A program made the position numbers and the translations under genes. The notes below the pieces were generated by a model. It did no database searches, was not told the DNA's origin, and saw only the letters and a list, made by a program, of their open reading frames with translations. Shown here piece after piece: positions 9,096-18,536 of a stretch of DNA of 64,000 bases. How positions within the stretch are numbered: position 1 is the stretch's first letter; each line of letters opens with the position of its first letter. The DNA is from Clostridiaceae bacterium M8S5 (GTDB lineage Bacteria; Bacillota; Clostridia; Tissierellales; MCWD3), in the NCBI GenBank assembly GCA_029227815.1, contig CP118523.1, positions 2,232,001 through 2,296,000 of the forward strand, given 5' to 3'.

Positions 9096-9235
9096 ATCCA
9101 AATAAAAAAACATGACCTGAGCCATGCATTTTAAATCTAACTGTGTTAATGCCAAACTTAGTTTTTCTATAGCTTTCTTTTCAATTCTCGATACGTAACA
9201 CGATATCAAGTTAGGGCTAAACCTTTTTATATTTT
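9096..9235 (-). repeat. Sigma-tail/terminator repeat, copy 1
   Basis: About 140 bases repeated at 27.7 and 62.3 kb and, shortened, at 41.7, 51.1 and 58.7 kb. On the minus strand it begins 'ggtttagccctaacttga', then encodes a peptide containing 'YVSRIEKKAIEKL' and ending in 'ALTQL' plus one more residue. It closes with an intrinsic terminator whose arms are 'gcatggc' and 'gtcatg' before a T-run. The peptide matches the recognition helix and tail of sporulation-type sigma-70 factors. Confidence 0.75.
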
Positions 9236-9405
9236 AAGTTTAGAATGCAATAACTTATCGATTTTAAAAATTAGACTTACAAAAGCTCAGAATGCATAAG
9301 TTGTAAAACTATTCTTTTACAATTTAGTAATAATGATTAAATATATAACATTTTTATAATTATGTAAATGACCCTTATTGGGCTAACTTCTTGATGCTTG
9401 CAATT

Positions 9406-10305
9406 TTAATCACAATTATTTGCTTGATAGTTTCTATTTGAGTTAACTATGTTTTTTATATTTAATATAATTTCTTGATATTCTATATTTTCGTAAGCAA
9501 AGTGAATTAAATACTCGAAGAAAGCGTTAACGTATCCTTTTTTACTTCCAATATCAAATCTCTTACCATAAATTTTTAGAGCTTTGATTTCATCATAATT
9601 AAGTAATGAACTAATAGCATCCGTTATATGTATTTCATTATTTACCCCATAAGTTGTTTTTTCTAACAAATTAAAAATTTTTGGTTTAAGTATATATCTA
9701 CCTACAATTGCTAAATTACTTTTAGGGTTATTTGGCTTTTCCTCTATTTTTATTATATTATTAATTTTTTGGTGTAAATTTCTAACTACAGCAACTCCAT
9801 AATTTCCAGCTTGTTCTATGGATACTTCTTCTACTGCTACTACTGAACAATTAGTTGCTTCATATACTTCTATTAATTGCTTAATGGCTGGTATTTTAGA
9901 TTTTATAATATCATCAGGTAATAATAGTGCAAATGCCTCGTCTCCAATAAAACTTTTTGCTCTCATTACAGCATGACCAGTTCCCTTAGGTTCTATTTGC
10001 CTTATAAAATATATATCTGCTTTTTTATAAAGGCTTTGTATTTTTAAAAGTTCATCTTTACCACTCTTAGAACGTATGTTCTCGGCTAGTTCAGGTGATG
10101 AATCAAAAAAATTTTCAATTAATTCTTTATTTCTTGATGTAACAATCAATATGTCTTTAATTCCAGATAATATACACTCTTCAACTATATACTGTATAGC
10201 TGGTTTATTGAAAATATTAATCATCTCTTTAGGTATAGCCTTTGTTATTGGCAACAATCTTGTCCCGAATCCAGCAGCTAAAATAACAGCTTTTCTTATT
10301 TTCAT
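9406..10305 (-). CDS. galU: UTP-glucose-1-phosphate uridylyltransferase
   Basis: 299 residues, the usual GalU length. The signature 'AAGFGTRLLPITKAIPKEM' (nucleotide-binding loop) lies at residues about 10-28, followed by 'FNKPAIQYIVEECILSGI', 'EPKGTGHAVMRAK' and 'LLPDDI'. It makes UDP-glucose from UTP and glucose-1-phosphate in the cytoplasm. A GGAG site lies about 10 bases upstream of the ATG. It is last in a minus-strand series that includes a glycosyltransferase and a second nucleotidyltransferase, but 1.35 kb of non-coding DNA separates it from them. A role in supplying sugar to the RiPP-like cluster is only a guess. Confidence 0.92.
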   Translation of the reverse strand: MKIRKAVILAAGFGTRLLPITKAIPKEMINIFNKPAIQYIVEECILSGIKDILIVTSRNKELIENFFDSSPELAENIRSKSGKDELLKIQSLYKKADIYFIRQIEPKGTGHAVMRAKSFIGDEAFALLLPDDIIKSKIPAIKQLIEVYEATNCSVVAVEEVSIEQAGNYGVAVVRNLHQKINNIIKIEEKPNNPKSNLAIVGRYILKPKIFNLLEKTTYGVNNEIHITDAISSLLNYDEIKALKIYGKRFDIGSKKGYVNAFFEYLIHFAYENIEYQEIILNIKNIVNSNRNYQANNCD

Positions 10306-11657
10306 TCTAACTTACACTCCTTTCGCTGTGCTCAAGGCACAAATAGTTACTTTTTGAATAAATATCTAATTTATTGTTAATCCTTCTAAAGTAAGATAAC
10401 TAGTCACACTACAGAACACGACGAAGGGAGTAGAACATTATCCCAACCATGATAAAAATCCGTATTTTACATGTCGAATATCTTTTTTAAGCACAAATGA
10501 GTGCCCTCCTATGAGCACGAACGCAAATTTTTGCTAAAGCAACAACCCGTTGTTATTGCTAGATATTTAGTCAATTTCATGACTATAATCTCCTTTATTT
10601 TTGAGATAGAATAGTAATTCCATTACTATCAATAATTCTATACCCTTGTTTGTGACACGGGTAGTTCCAGACTGAAAACCCAACCAGCTAAACATAGGTT
10701 CTCACTGATGGAATTATACTCTAGTGCAAGTAATGATTCATTTACAATCACTTCCCAGAGAAATTAGAACTATATTCTATTCATGAAATATATATCAAAA
10801 TATTTAACTATATTGGTTTCGATTTTAAACCATAATACAAAACTTAGTTTAGAAGTGAAGTGAATGCCATAGGCAGGGTGACTATATTATAACAAGAAAA
10901 ATCATTAAATATTTGATTGATTGTCATAGATTCGTATATACATTCTTCAAAGAACACTGTAAATCTTTGTTACGTAAATCCTTAAAAAACAAATATAATA
11001 AAGTTATCATCAAGGTTATAAACTCTCTAGTCAACAGTGTCTCAGACTAGAATATTACAACTATATCAATGATTGTATTAATTCTACTAAAATGTTATTT
11101 ACCGTTTAACTACGCCTTAAGAAAAACAACTAAATCTTCTTTCAAGTATTCAAGGTATCAAAAAACTATTTTTCTTATCCTCTTTTTATACACCTTCTCA
11201 CTTTCTATCCCTTGTTAGTAATTGTATGTATAGTACAAAGAAACATATGAAAAATATCAGTGATACCATTCCTTAGAATACACTCATATACTTAAGTTCC
11301 TTAGATATATTTTTCAGTTTATCAAGCTCATTTATTTTATTATCTTTATATATTTTCTAAGTTTAGTAATATCAAAATATTTTCTTGTTTGAATATCCTT
11401 ACAATCAGAACTTATATTTAATATAATAATTAAATAATCCATTTATATTCCTCAATTTGGTAGCGTTCTTTTTTAGTTAAGTATTTATGTTATTATTCTT
11501 ATTGTGATTCATTGAAAAATTCTCCTTGTTAGTTGACTTAGCAATATCAGAAAATTCCAAATGAGTCACTTTTTAAATTTAGGAAATTCTATTTTGTGAG
11601 TCATTTAATTTTATAACTTAGCATTTCATTTGCTTTTATACACACAGGCAAAATCTC
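10306..11657. other. 1.35 kb without an intact gene
   Basis: No frame of credible length on either strand. The region around 10.4-10.9 kb is less AT-rich than typical spacers here and contains paired hairpins (separate entry). On the minus strand, short translated pieces such as 'YRIIDSNGITILSQK' and 'ELDKLKNISKELKYM' suggest decayed coding sequence, but I cannot name a family. From 11.1 kb onward it is plain AT-rich sequence. It may be a scar of a lost mobile element. Confidence 0.4.
10605..10666. other. Two adjacent hairpins, possible structured RNA
   Basis: 'atagtaat' and 'attactat' form a perfect 8-bp stem with a 3-base loop (10611-10629). Eleven bases on, 'taccc' and 'gggta' (10641-10663) close a 13-base loop. 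No T-run follows on either strand, so these are not simple terminators. A non-coding RNA or transposon end is possible; nothing proves it. Confidence 0.3.
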
Positions 11658-12422
11658 CTATTGGGTAATTTTCCACAGTTGTACAAAATCATTTACGGTT
11701 GATATATCAATGCATACACCACTATTTATTTTCATGCCATACACAGGTAACTTCTTGTCTAAGCATTTTTTAAAGGCATCAAGTAACACTAACTCCCTTT
11801 TCCTACCTTTTTCACTTTTTGATGCAATAACTAATTCTGCTATAACATCGAGAAAGGCATCTTCCCATATCACACAGTTCCAAGTATTATTTGCACATGG
11901 GTCTCGCGGTTTATCTTGTATCTCTAGAATTTCGCCGATTTCAGACAAGTCAACTGGACCTAGACGTTCAGGATGATCTGTCTCAAAAACACCTAACGTT
12001 AATATTGAACGTTTCTGATAATGGAAATCTAATAAAGATTTAACACAATTTTCAGGCATAATAATAGTATCTGGAAAACGCATAATTACTGTATGGTCAT
12101 ATAAAAATGGGCTTGCTTGGTATATTGAGTATGGGACACCATACTCATCTGAATCTACATTTTGATTAACATAAGCAATCGACATTTGATACTTTTTAGA
12201 AAATAGATTCAGATATTTCATTAAGTCTGGCTTTCTCTCATTGATTGTACAAATCACATTATTAATTCCCGCTTTACGCATGGTAGATAGGGAATTTTCA
12301 AATAATAATATAGGAAATTTCTTATCAGGAATAAGCACTGGAAGTAATTCTTTTATTACTAGTTCGCCCTTCATACGAGCACCACGACCTGAAGCGGGAA
12401 CAAATCCAAGTATACTTTTCAT
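11658..12422 (-). CDS. Sugar-nucleotide transferase (NTP_transferase-like)
   Basis: 254 residues from the ATG at 12422, chosen because 'tggagg' lies 6 bases upstream; the longer frame starts inside that site. It begins 'SILGFVPASGRGARMKG', a variant of the GXGXRX nucleotide-binding loop of nucleotidyltransferases such as RfbA and GalU. 'ELLPVLIPDKKFPIL' and 'MRFPDTIIMPE' follow (the 'D' being the metal-binding position by analogy). It probably activates a sugar-1-phosphate or similar compound. It lies just downstream of an MGT-like glycosyltransferase, so it may make the donor for it. The exact substrate is unknown. Confidence 0.7.
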   Translation of the reverse strand: MKSILGFVPASGRGARMKGELVIKELLPVLIPDKKFPILLFENSLSTMRKAGINNVICTINERKPDLMKYLNLFSKKYQMSIAYVNQNVDSDEYGVPYSIYQASPFLYDHTVIMRFPDTIIMPENCVKSLLDFHYQKRSILTLGVFETDHPERLGPVDLSEIGEILEIQDKPRDPCANNTWNCVIWEDAFLDVIAELVIASKSEKGRKRELVLLDAFKKCLDKKLPVYGMKINSGVCIDISTVNDFVQLWKITQ

Positions 12423-12663
12423 AAGTTTCCTCCATTTCATCAGTTTATAGTGTAAGTTTCAACTACGTCACTTTAATAATCCCTTATATTTCAGGAATTA
12501 CACTACTTTACTGATATTTTATTTATCCATAAATAAATCCAATTTAAATAATATATTGATAATTATTTATATTCTCATACGTACCAAAAGTTCAAAATCT
12601 ATACAATCTTCTTATCGACAGAAAAGAAGCGTATCGACCATAATTATCATATTATGATAAACC

Positions 12664-13797
12664 TTAACAACTAAGGCATCCTTCAATTAAATCTGCTGCT
12701 TTCTTAATACCACCTGCATTTTGCAACTGTTTCTGTGCATATTGTACGTTTTTACTTATTTTTCTATCATTAATCGTTTTTTCTACTGTTAAATATAAAT
12801 TATTCAAAATATCATCTATTTGAATACAAGTACCTAAATTCATTTCTTTAACACGTCTTGCATTAAACGGTTGATCTGCATCTTGAGGAATAACGATCAT
12901 AGGAACTCCATAATATAGTGCTTCATTAATACTGTTCATACCTCCATGAGTAATAAAAAGCAATGTTTTTTTTAAAATTTCTTTCTGTGGTACATATGGG
13001 AATACGTAAATATTTTTGGGTAATTTTCCAAAACTTTTAATTGAATATTTACTCCCGACAGAAATAATTACATTATAATTTTTATTTGCAAATTCGTGGA
13101 TACAAGCTTTGTAAAAATTGAGCTGTTTATTATAAATAGTTCCTAATGAAATATATATTATAGGATTACTATCGCTTATTTGTGTTTCAATGAATGAGGA
13201 TGTTTCATTCATTGAAATAGAAGCACCCACAAAATTATAACGTTTGTCAAAACTTTCTGCATCCACCTGAAACCATTTCGATGTAAATACAATATTCATA
13301 TCAGGTATATTGTAAATCATTTCATCCAAAAAATCATTTTCTTTTATTTCTATTTCTCTTACTAGATGTTTTGTATGCCATATCCTAATTTCTTCATCTA
13401 GAAAAACTTTCAAATTGTTAGATTCACAAATTAAATCATGCGCTACATTTTTATTTAATGCAAATGTAGTAAAAAGCTTAATTGTTGGAATATTTAATTT
13501 TGCCCCTAAAGCTTCTCCCAGAAAAAACCAAGCTTCATATATCAACAATTCATAGCCTTTCCCTACTTCTAATCCCGTGATATATGCGGTTAAATAGCAT
13601 AGTTTCTCAATTTCATCACTAGTTTTCATTTTCTCATTGTATGGTATGAAATCAGCTCCAATAGCTTCTATCTTACTCCTCCAATCTTCTGACAGTATAT
13701 AAGATACTTTATGCCCCCGCCTTATTAATTCCTCTGCCAATCCTAAAGTCGGTATAATATGACCTGTATACGGTATATTAACAAATAAAATTTTCAA
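12664..13797 (-). CDS. MGT-family glycosyltransferase (UDP-glycosyltransferase, GT1-like)
   Basis: 377 residues. It opens 'ILFVNIPYTGHIIPTLGLA', the acceptor-side loop with the catalytic His (H14 by analogy to GT1), and ends with the donor-binding 'FITHGGMNSINEALYYGVP' and 'PQDADQPFNA' (HGG...DQ motif). This is typical of macrolide-glycosyltransferase-like enzymes that glycosylate small molecules or antibiotics with UDP-sugars. The start is a TTG at 13795-13797 with GGAGG 7 bases before it. It lies directly downstream of the ABC exporter of the RiPP-like cluster on the same strand, so it may decorate the product or give self-resistance. Confidence 0.88.
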   Translation of the reverse strand: MKILFVNIPYTGHIIPTLGLAEELIRRGHKVSYILSEDWRSKIEAIGADFIPYNEKMKTSDEIEKLCYLTAYITGLEVGKGYELLIYEAWFFLGEALGAKLNIPTIKLFTTFALNKNVAHDLICESNNLKVFLDEEIRIWHTKHLVREIEIKENDFLDEMIYNIPDMNIVFTSKWFQVDAESFDKRYNFVGASISMNETSSFIETQISDSNPIIYISLGTIYNKQLNFYKACIHEFANKNYNVIISVGSKYSIKSFGKLPKNIYVFPYVPQKEILKKTLLFITHGGMNSINEALYYGVPMIVIPQDADQPFNARRVKEMNLGTCIQIDDILNNLYLTVEKTINDRKISKNVQYAQKQLQNAGGIKKAADLIEGCLSC

Positions 13798-14014
13798 TTA
13801 ATCGCCTCCTCTGCCTTATAGAATAAAGTTATATTCATTTACTCAGGTAATAAATCAAAGTTATCTACAATTTTTTATTCTGTAATACTCAAAGTAGGAC
13901 GAAATTATCACTTAAAATAATTGTTCATTTGTAGAACGTCGGTGAAATACTACAACTCTACTCTAAAAAACTTACTTTACCCCTAGCACAACTACGGAGA
14001 ACCTAACTAACACT

Positions 14015-14731
14015 TTACCCATTCGTCTTTTTTGACATTGCGAAAACAGAGATTAAAACCGTTATAACAAATACCACTATCATTGGAATATAAAGAACAA
14101 GATCAAATTCTTTACCTGTCATCGTTCTATATGCCCATGTTGCAGGAAATATTTTACCGACATGTTCAAGCGATTGGGGCAACATATCGGTAGAAAACAT
14201 AATTCCAGACAGCATAATTGACGGCATAAAAACAATCTGCGAGACCATGGTAAGTTTTGGAATGTTCTTCATCACTAAACCGAATACACTTCCTATGCTT
14301 AGTGAAGTGGCAATATAGATGACTAGCGACACAAGATAAACTGGTATATTTGCGGGAATTGTTGCATTAAAAGTTATAGGTGCAACCACGAATATTATAG
14401 TGCACATTATAAACAAATGGATAAACGCTGATATGAAATGGATAACAACTCCTAGTAATAATGGAATCCCATTGGCCTTATACACTTTTTTTATGTCGCT
14501 ACTATATATCTCGACAAGGGAAGGTGGCAATCCTACTAACGCCCCCATTGATACGCCAAAGATACTCATCGACTGGATTAGTGTTTGACGGGATTGCGGG
14601 TTTATGGATGTGAATATTCCACCCATAAAAGCAAAAAAGATTAGTGGAAGTAAGTAACATGTTATTAACATTGCTTTACTACGTATGTCCAGTTTCCATT
14701 GCAGTCCTAACCCGTATAAAAATGCATTCAT
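14015..14731 (-). CDS. ABC-2 type transporter permease
   Basis: 238 residues with six hydrophobic segments: about 20-40, 50-75, 95-120, 125-150, 160-185 and 210-232. The overall pattern and 'MPSIMLSGIMFSTDMLP' are typical of ABC-2 permeases of drug, bacteriocin or polysaccharide exporters. Its ATG overlaps the stop of the ATPase gene by 4 bases (ATGA), a hallmark of a coupled pair. It is the last gene of the tight minus-strand series and probably exports, or gives immunity to, the product of the RiPP-like cluster. Confidence 0.85.
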   Translation of the reverse strand: MNAFLYGLGLQWKLDIRSKAMLITCYLLPLIFFAFMGGIFTSINPQSRQTLIQSMSIFGVSMGALVGLPPSLVEIYSSDIKKVYKANGIPLLLGVVIHFISAFIHLFIMCTIIFVVAPITFNATIPANIPVYLVSLVIYIATSLSIGSVFGLVMKNIPKLTMVSQIVFMPSIMLSGIMFSTDMLPQSLEHVGKIFPATWAYRTMTGKEFDLVLYIPMIVVFVITVLISVFAMSKKTNG

Positions 14732-15543
14732 TGATTAATCCCCCTTGATATATTGATAAAATGTTGCTCAAGCGTTCCTCTGTCTATTTTAATATCCAAC
14801 ACAGCAATTCCCCTACATTTATAGTCCTCAAGTTGGGTTAAAATAGTATCACTGATATTATCAGATTCAAAGCTCTCAAACCCTTGCTCAGTCTTTATGT
14901 AAATTGTGCAACGCTGACCGATTTTTGTAGTCAACTCTTCGGCAGTACCTATAAATGCAATATCACCATCTTTAAGAATTGCAATACGGTCACACAGACT
15001 TTCTACCTCTACCATATCATGGCTAGCCATAATAATTGTCTTTCCTCGTTCTTTGAGCTTGCGGATTTCTTGATGGAGGAATTTTCTTCCCTCTACATCA
15101 AGTCCAGAAGTAGGCTCATCAAGGAACACAATCTCTGGATCACGGACTAAAGCAAGTGCTAAATGCAAACGTCGTTTTTGTCCAGTTGACATTTCCAGAT
15201 ATTGCTTCTTGGCCAACTCTTTAACTCCAAGAGAATCAAGCATTTCATGGTTAATCTCTACTTTATTCCATTTGGCAAAAAGCCGTACTGCTTCCATTGC
15301 CTTCATATGCTCAGGAAGTGACGTTGACTGCAGTTGAATCCCCATTTTGCCATTAACCACGATATTACCACTGTCATACTTGCGTAATCCCTCAATACAC
15401 TCAAGGGTTGTGGTTTTACCTGTGCCATTCACACCAAGTAATGCAAAAATTTCACCTTTATTAACATTAAAATTTAAACCTTTCAGTACAATATGGCTGT
15501 TATAGCTTTTCTTAAGGTCTTCAACCCGTATAGCATAACTCAT
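14728..15543 (-). CDS. ABC transporter ATP-binding protein
   Basis: 271 residues. Walker A 'LGVNGTGKTTTLE' (about 37-49), signature 'MSTGQKRRLHLALAL', Walker B 'EIVFLDEPTSGLD' and the switch His in 'IIMASHDMVEV'. The signature has STGQ in place of LSGGQ, which is usual in this CcmA/DrrA-like subgroup. It powers the permease encoded by the overlapping gene. A strong GAGGAGG site precedes the ATG. Located directly after the biosynthetic genes on the same strand, it is probably the exporter or immunity pump for the pathway. Confidence 0.93.
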   Translation of the reverse strand: MSYAIRVEDLKKSYNSHIVLKGLNFNVNKGEIFALLGVNGTGKTTTLECIEGLRKYDSGNIVVNGKMGIQLQSTSLPEHMKAMEAVRLFAKWNKVEINHEMLDSLGVKELAKKQYLEMSTGQKRRLHLALALVRDPEIVFLDEPTSGLDVEGRKFLHQEIRKLKERGKTIIMASHDMVEVESLCDRIAILKDGDIAFIGTAEELTTKIGQRCTIYIKTEQGFESFESDNISDTILTQLEDYKCRGIAVLDIKIDRGTLEQHFINISRGINQ

Positions 15544-15647
15544 TTTAACTCCTCCTCAAATAGGCTCTTGATATATTACCTAATATTTATTTAAAATAAC
15601 TATTGATATATTTTGCCTGCGCTGTTGCAAATATAATAAAACCTTAT

Positions 15648-16079
15648 TCAGTTTATAGTGTGGGCATTTTGCATCCATTCAATCATTTCTGTTATGAGCG
15701 TAGCCCCCTGCTCACATAAAGTTTTGACATCATTCTCGATTTCCTTTTTATCATAAAAACGACTTGACTCATTGGGTATTATTTTCAAAAATTTCGACAA
15801 CTTTTGAATACATTCTAACCATTCACATATATAATCGTTTACTGGCTCAGAAAGCCCATTTTTTTTTGAATCAAGTACCAAAACTATACTTTGGTGAAAT
15901 CTATGCCATCCAGCTATGTCCAAACCAGTTGTAGTCCTCAATCCTCGAATTGCAACTGCTTGTAGCTGAGCTGGTAGCATTTCATGGCACAGTTCAGATT
16001 CCAAAAGGTTTAAATATGCGTCAAACTGTTTCGCAAGTGTATATCCGTTAGAAATAAATGTCGATTGAGTATTATTCAT
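15648..16079 (-). CDS. Unknown protein in the RiPP-like cluster
   Basis: 143 residues from the ATG at 16079, where a weak AAAGGTGTGGTG stretch lies upstream; the frame is open to 16160 but the extra 27 residues are low-complexity and lack a ribosome site. The protein looks all-helical ('YTLAKQFDAYLNLLESEL', 'VKTLCEQGATLITEMIEWM'), soluble and without membrane segments or clear catalytic motifs. I do not recognise the family. Position between the 301-residue unknown gene and the ABC transporter, on the same strand, argues that it belongs to the pathway, perhaps as a small carrier or binding protein. Confidence 0.65.
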   Translation of the reverse strand: MNNTQSTFISNGYTLAKQFDAYLNLLESELCHEMLPAQLQAVAIRGLRTTTGLDIAGWHRFHQSIVLVLDSKKNGLSEPVNDYICEWLECIQKLSKFLKIIPNESSRFYDKKEIENDVKTLCEQGATLITEMIEWMQNAHTIN

Positions 16080-16168
16080 AATTATCACCACACCTTTCTG
16101 CGAAAAGGAAGATGCCTTATCGCAGTTAATTATAATAATAAAATTAAAGAAAGGGTACATATTTGGTA

Positions 16169-17074
16169 CTAAGCTAATTCAAGGAGAACAAAACGTCTTT
16201 TTTGTTGTGGAACCCATTTGTTTTTCTTATTGATAATAACTCCGGTAACCTGTTCAACCATGTCACCCCTAAGCAACTTTCCAGTACTAAAGTCAATAAG
16301 CACTTTGCCAAAATAATACGATGAGCCTGTTTGGCTTATAGCATTAGATTTATTTTTTGCATTGTTAACTTCCAATTTCCCGATACACTTATATTCAAAC
16401 AAAGCTCCTAAATGTCCTTTCCATGTGCTTACGCCGATAAAAGCAGCTTCGAAACGACCATTATGAAAAAAGGAATCTTGCTTACAACCACTAAATTCAA
16501 GATATACACATGTATCGCTTACAGTATCAATTTCCACATATTCACCTACTTCAGTGAAAGCTCCAAGGCTTCTTGCCAAGTAAGATGTCATTTCCTCAAA
16601 TCCAGTCACATCCCAGCTCAACATATATAGCAAATTAACTGTTGGCAATTCTACTAAATGCGAATAATCAATCCCTATGAAATCTATCTGATCATTCGAC
16701 CCACCCTTATCATTTTCAGGCATTATCGGCGTGGGATATGTCATAATATTCGAAAATCTTAGTCCTTTGGCGAATGTCCATTTTGTTTTCGAAGATTCAC
16801 CGTGCCAATTATCAGAATTAAAGTTTACATCATCCCAAGTGTAAGTAAAAATTACTGATTTAGGGGTAATGCTTGCTGCAGCCACTTTTATATAGCTAGC
16901 GGACAAGGTTTGTGTCTTTGTAACATGCCCTCTAGGAGATAGGAAATGATTATTCATCGATATATGGTAAAGCGTCTTGTTACCCAAGTTGCAGGTAAAT
17001 GTAATTTTTTTTGGTGTTGATAGGGTCTCAATTCCCTCTTCTAAAAGAATATCTGCAAACTTAAAACCAGTCAT
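16169..17074 (-). CDS. Unknown 301-residue protein in the RiPP-like cluster
   Basis: 301 residues with an excellent AAAGGAGG site before the ATG. The sequence is rich in beta-type segments, Trp and aromatic residues ('VIFTYTWDDVNFNSDNWHG', 'LLYMLSWDVTGFEEM', 'DTCVYLEFSGCKQDSFFHN'), suggesting a beta-sandwich or lipocalin/calycin-like binding fold. No signal peptide. I do not recognise it. It sits between the aminotransferase and the small helical protein in a tight same-strand run, so a role as a tailoring or product-binding protein is inferred from position only. Confidence 0.65.
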   Translation of the reverse strand: MTGFKFADILLEEGIETLSTPKKITFTCNLGNKTLYHISMNNHFLSPRGHVTKTQTLSASYIKVAAASITPKSVIFTYTWDDVNFNSDNWHGESSKTKWTFAKGLRFSNIMTYPTPIMPENDKGGSNDQIDFIGIDYSHLVELPTVNLLYMLSWDVTGFEEMTSYLARSLGAFTEVGEYVEIDTVSDTCVYLEFSGCKQDSFFHNGRFEAAFIGVSTWKGHLGALFEYKCIGKLEVNNAKNKSNAISQTGSSYYFGKVLIDFSTGKLLRGDMVEQVTGVIINKKNKWVPQQKRRFVLLELA

Positions 17075-17158
17075 GTTTACCTCCTTTCCAGTATTTCAGT
17101 ACTATTTTCTATAACTTTATACACTCGACGTAGTTTATTAAATGGATTGGGTCACTTT

Positions 17159-18535
17159 TCAGCTCAATAAACGAGATAACTGCTCAAACGCATCTTTAAC
17201 AACATCAGTAAGCCACGCGATTTCTTCCTCTGTTACAGTAAGCGGTGGGCCAATATGTATATATCCCTCCAATAATCTTACATATACTTTATTTTGCAAG
17301 AAAAAGTCAGTCAAAATATCTACAACACCATCGTTGTAATTAAATGGAGCACGAGTGCTCTTGTCTCGCACAATTTCAACACATGCTAATAGACCGAGGC
17401 AACGAATATCTCCAACAAATGGTTGATTATCTAGTTTTTCATGTAGTAAATTCTTAAGTTGTATTCCTCTCTTAGTAGCATTTAGAAGTAGTCCATCTTT
17501 CTTAATAATATCTATATTTGTTAAAGCCGCTACACACGATACAGGATGCCCTGTATAAGTAAACCCAGGGATTAAGAAAGCTCTGTCAGGAATTTTGGAA
17601 GTTATCTTTTTGCTCGTAGCCAATGCTCCCAGAGGAGAATACCCTGATGTGATGCCTTTTGCCATAACAACTATATCGGGGATTACATCAAACCATTCCA
17701 TACCGAACATTGTTCCAAGCCTACCAAATCCAGTTACAACCTCATCCAGGATTAATAAAACCCCATACTTGTCACAAATCCTACGAATTTCTTTCCAGTA
17801 GCCTTTAGGGGGTATAGCCACACCAGAGGCTGTGGCTATCGGCTCTGCAATAAACGCAGCTACATTATCGGCTCCTTCACGCAGAATAACTGCTTCAAGG
17901 TCATGTGCGCACTCAAAACCACAGGTATTAGGATCGCGATGCGAAAATTCACAACGAAAGCAATATGGATGAGCAATCTTCGTCAAACCTGGTGGAGGTG
18001 GCCCTACTACATGACTCAAATAGTTATTCCCAGTTATTGATAATGCAAGCAACGTTGCGCCATGATATGACCCTCGTCGTGAAATAAAGCGGTTTCTACG
18101 GGGCTCTTTTTGTAGCCGATGGTAAATACGTGCCATACGAAGTGCCATTTCAACAGCTTCTGAGCCACCTGAGGTAAAGTAAACACGGTCAAAATCATCT
18201 GGAAGAATTTTTAGGAGTTGCTCAGACAACTCTATGGCACGAATATTAGCAAACCCCTCTTCAGAGAGGACATAATTCATCTCTTTAGCTTGTTGTCCCA
18301 TTGCTTTGGCTATTCGGTGCTCACCATGCCCAACATTGACAACCCATACTCCTGAAAGTGCATCAAAATAAGAGTTCCCATCCACATCATAAAGCCACCG
18401 ATCTTTTGCAAATTCAAACACTATCGGCCGATCAGTATTCTCCATTTTCTTATGGCTAGTTCCAAATTGCCAAATGTTCCTCCGAGCCTTTTCTCTTAAA
18501 ACACTCCCACGAGTACAATTATCTTTTACATCCAA
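17159..18535 (-). CDS. Class III (PLP-dependent) aminotransferase
   Basis: 458 residues, normal for omega-amino-acid/acetylornithine-type aminotransferases. Visible motifs: 'YFTSGGSEAVEMALRMARI' (phosphate-binding), 'SYHGATLLALSITG', 'LILDEVVTGFGRLG' (Asp that contacts the PLP ring nitrogen) and the PLP lysine in 'VVMAKGITSGYSPLGA'. It would convert a ketone or aldehyde into an amine or the reverse. The start is TTG at 18535 with GGAGGTG 7 bases upstream; only one base separates it from the stop of the preceding gene. An insert with several Cys ('HPYCFRCEFSHRDPNTCGFE') could bind a metal and is unusual. In this cluster it may act on the peptide or on an amino sugar. Confidence 0.9.
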   Translation of the reverse strand: MDVKDNCTRGSVLREKARRNIWQFGTSHKKMENTDRPIVFEFAKDRWLYDVDGNSYFDALSGVWVVNVGHGEHRIAKAMGQQAKEMNYVLSEEGFANIRAIELSEQLLKILPDDFDRVYFTSGGSEAVEMALRMARIYHRLQKEPRRNRFISRRGSYHGATLLALSITGNNYLSHVVGPPPPGLTKIAHPYCFRCEFSHRDPNTCGFECAHDLEAVILREGADNVAAFIAEPIATASGVAIPPKGYWKEIRRICDKYGVLLILDEVVTGFGRLGTMFGMEWFDVIPDIVVMAKGITSGYSPLGALATSKKITSKIPDRAFLIPGFTYTGHPVSCVAALTNIDIIKKDGLLLNATKRGIQLKNLLHEKLDNQPFVGDIRCLGLLACVEIVRDKSTRAPFNYNDGVVDILTDFFLQNKVYVRLLEGYIHIGPPLTVTEEEIAWLTDVVKDAFEQLSRLLS

Positions 18536-18536
18536 C

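Larger units (their letters stand above)
8871..9405. other. Intergenic stretch with terminator and dispersed repeat
   Basis: Between convergent genes. It holds the terminator at 8951-9010 and the first copy of the sigma-tail repeat (9096-9235). From about 9280 the string 'acaaaagctcagaa' recurs at 62.49 kb next to another repeat copy, so the repeated unit may be longer than the conserved core. Confidence 0.5.

Noticed and set aside
9096..9235. Idea that the dispersed repeat is a CRISPR or riboswitch
   Set aside because: Copies are kilobases apart, not an array, and the sequence is explained by a coding tail followed by a terminator.
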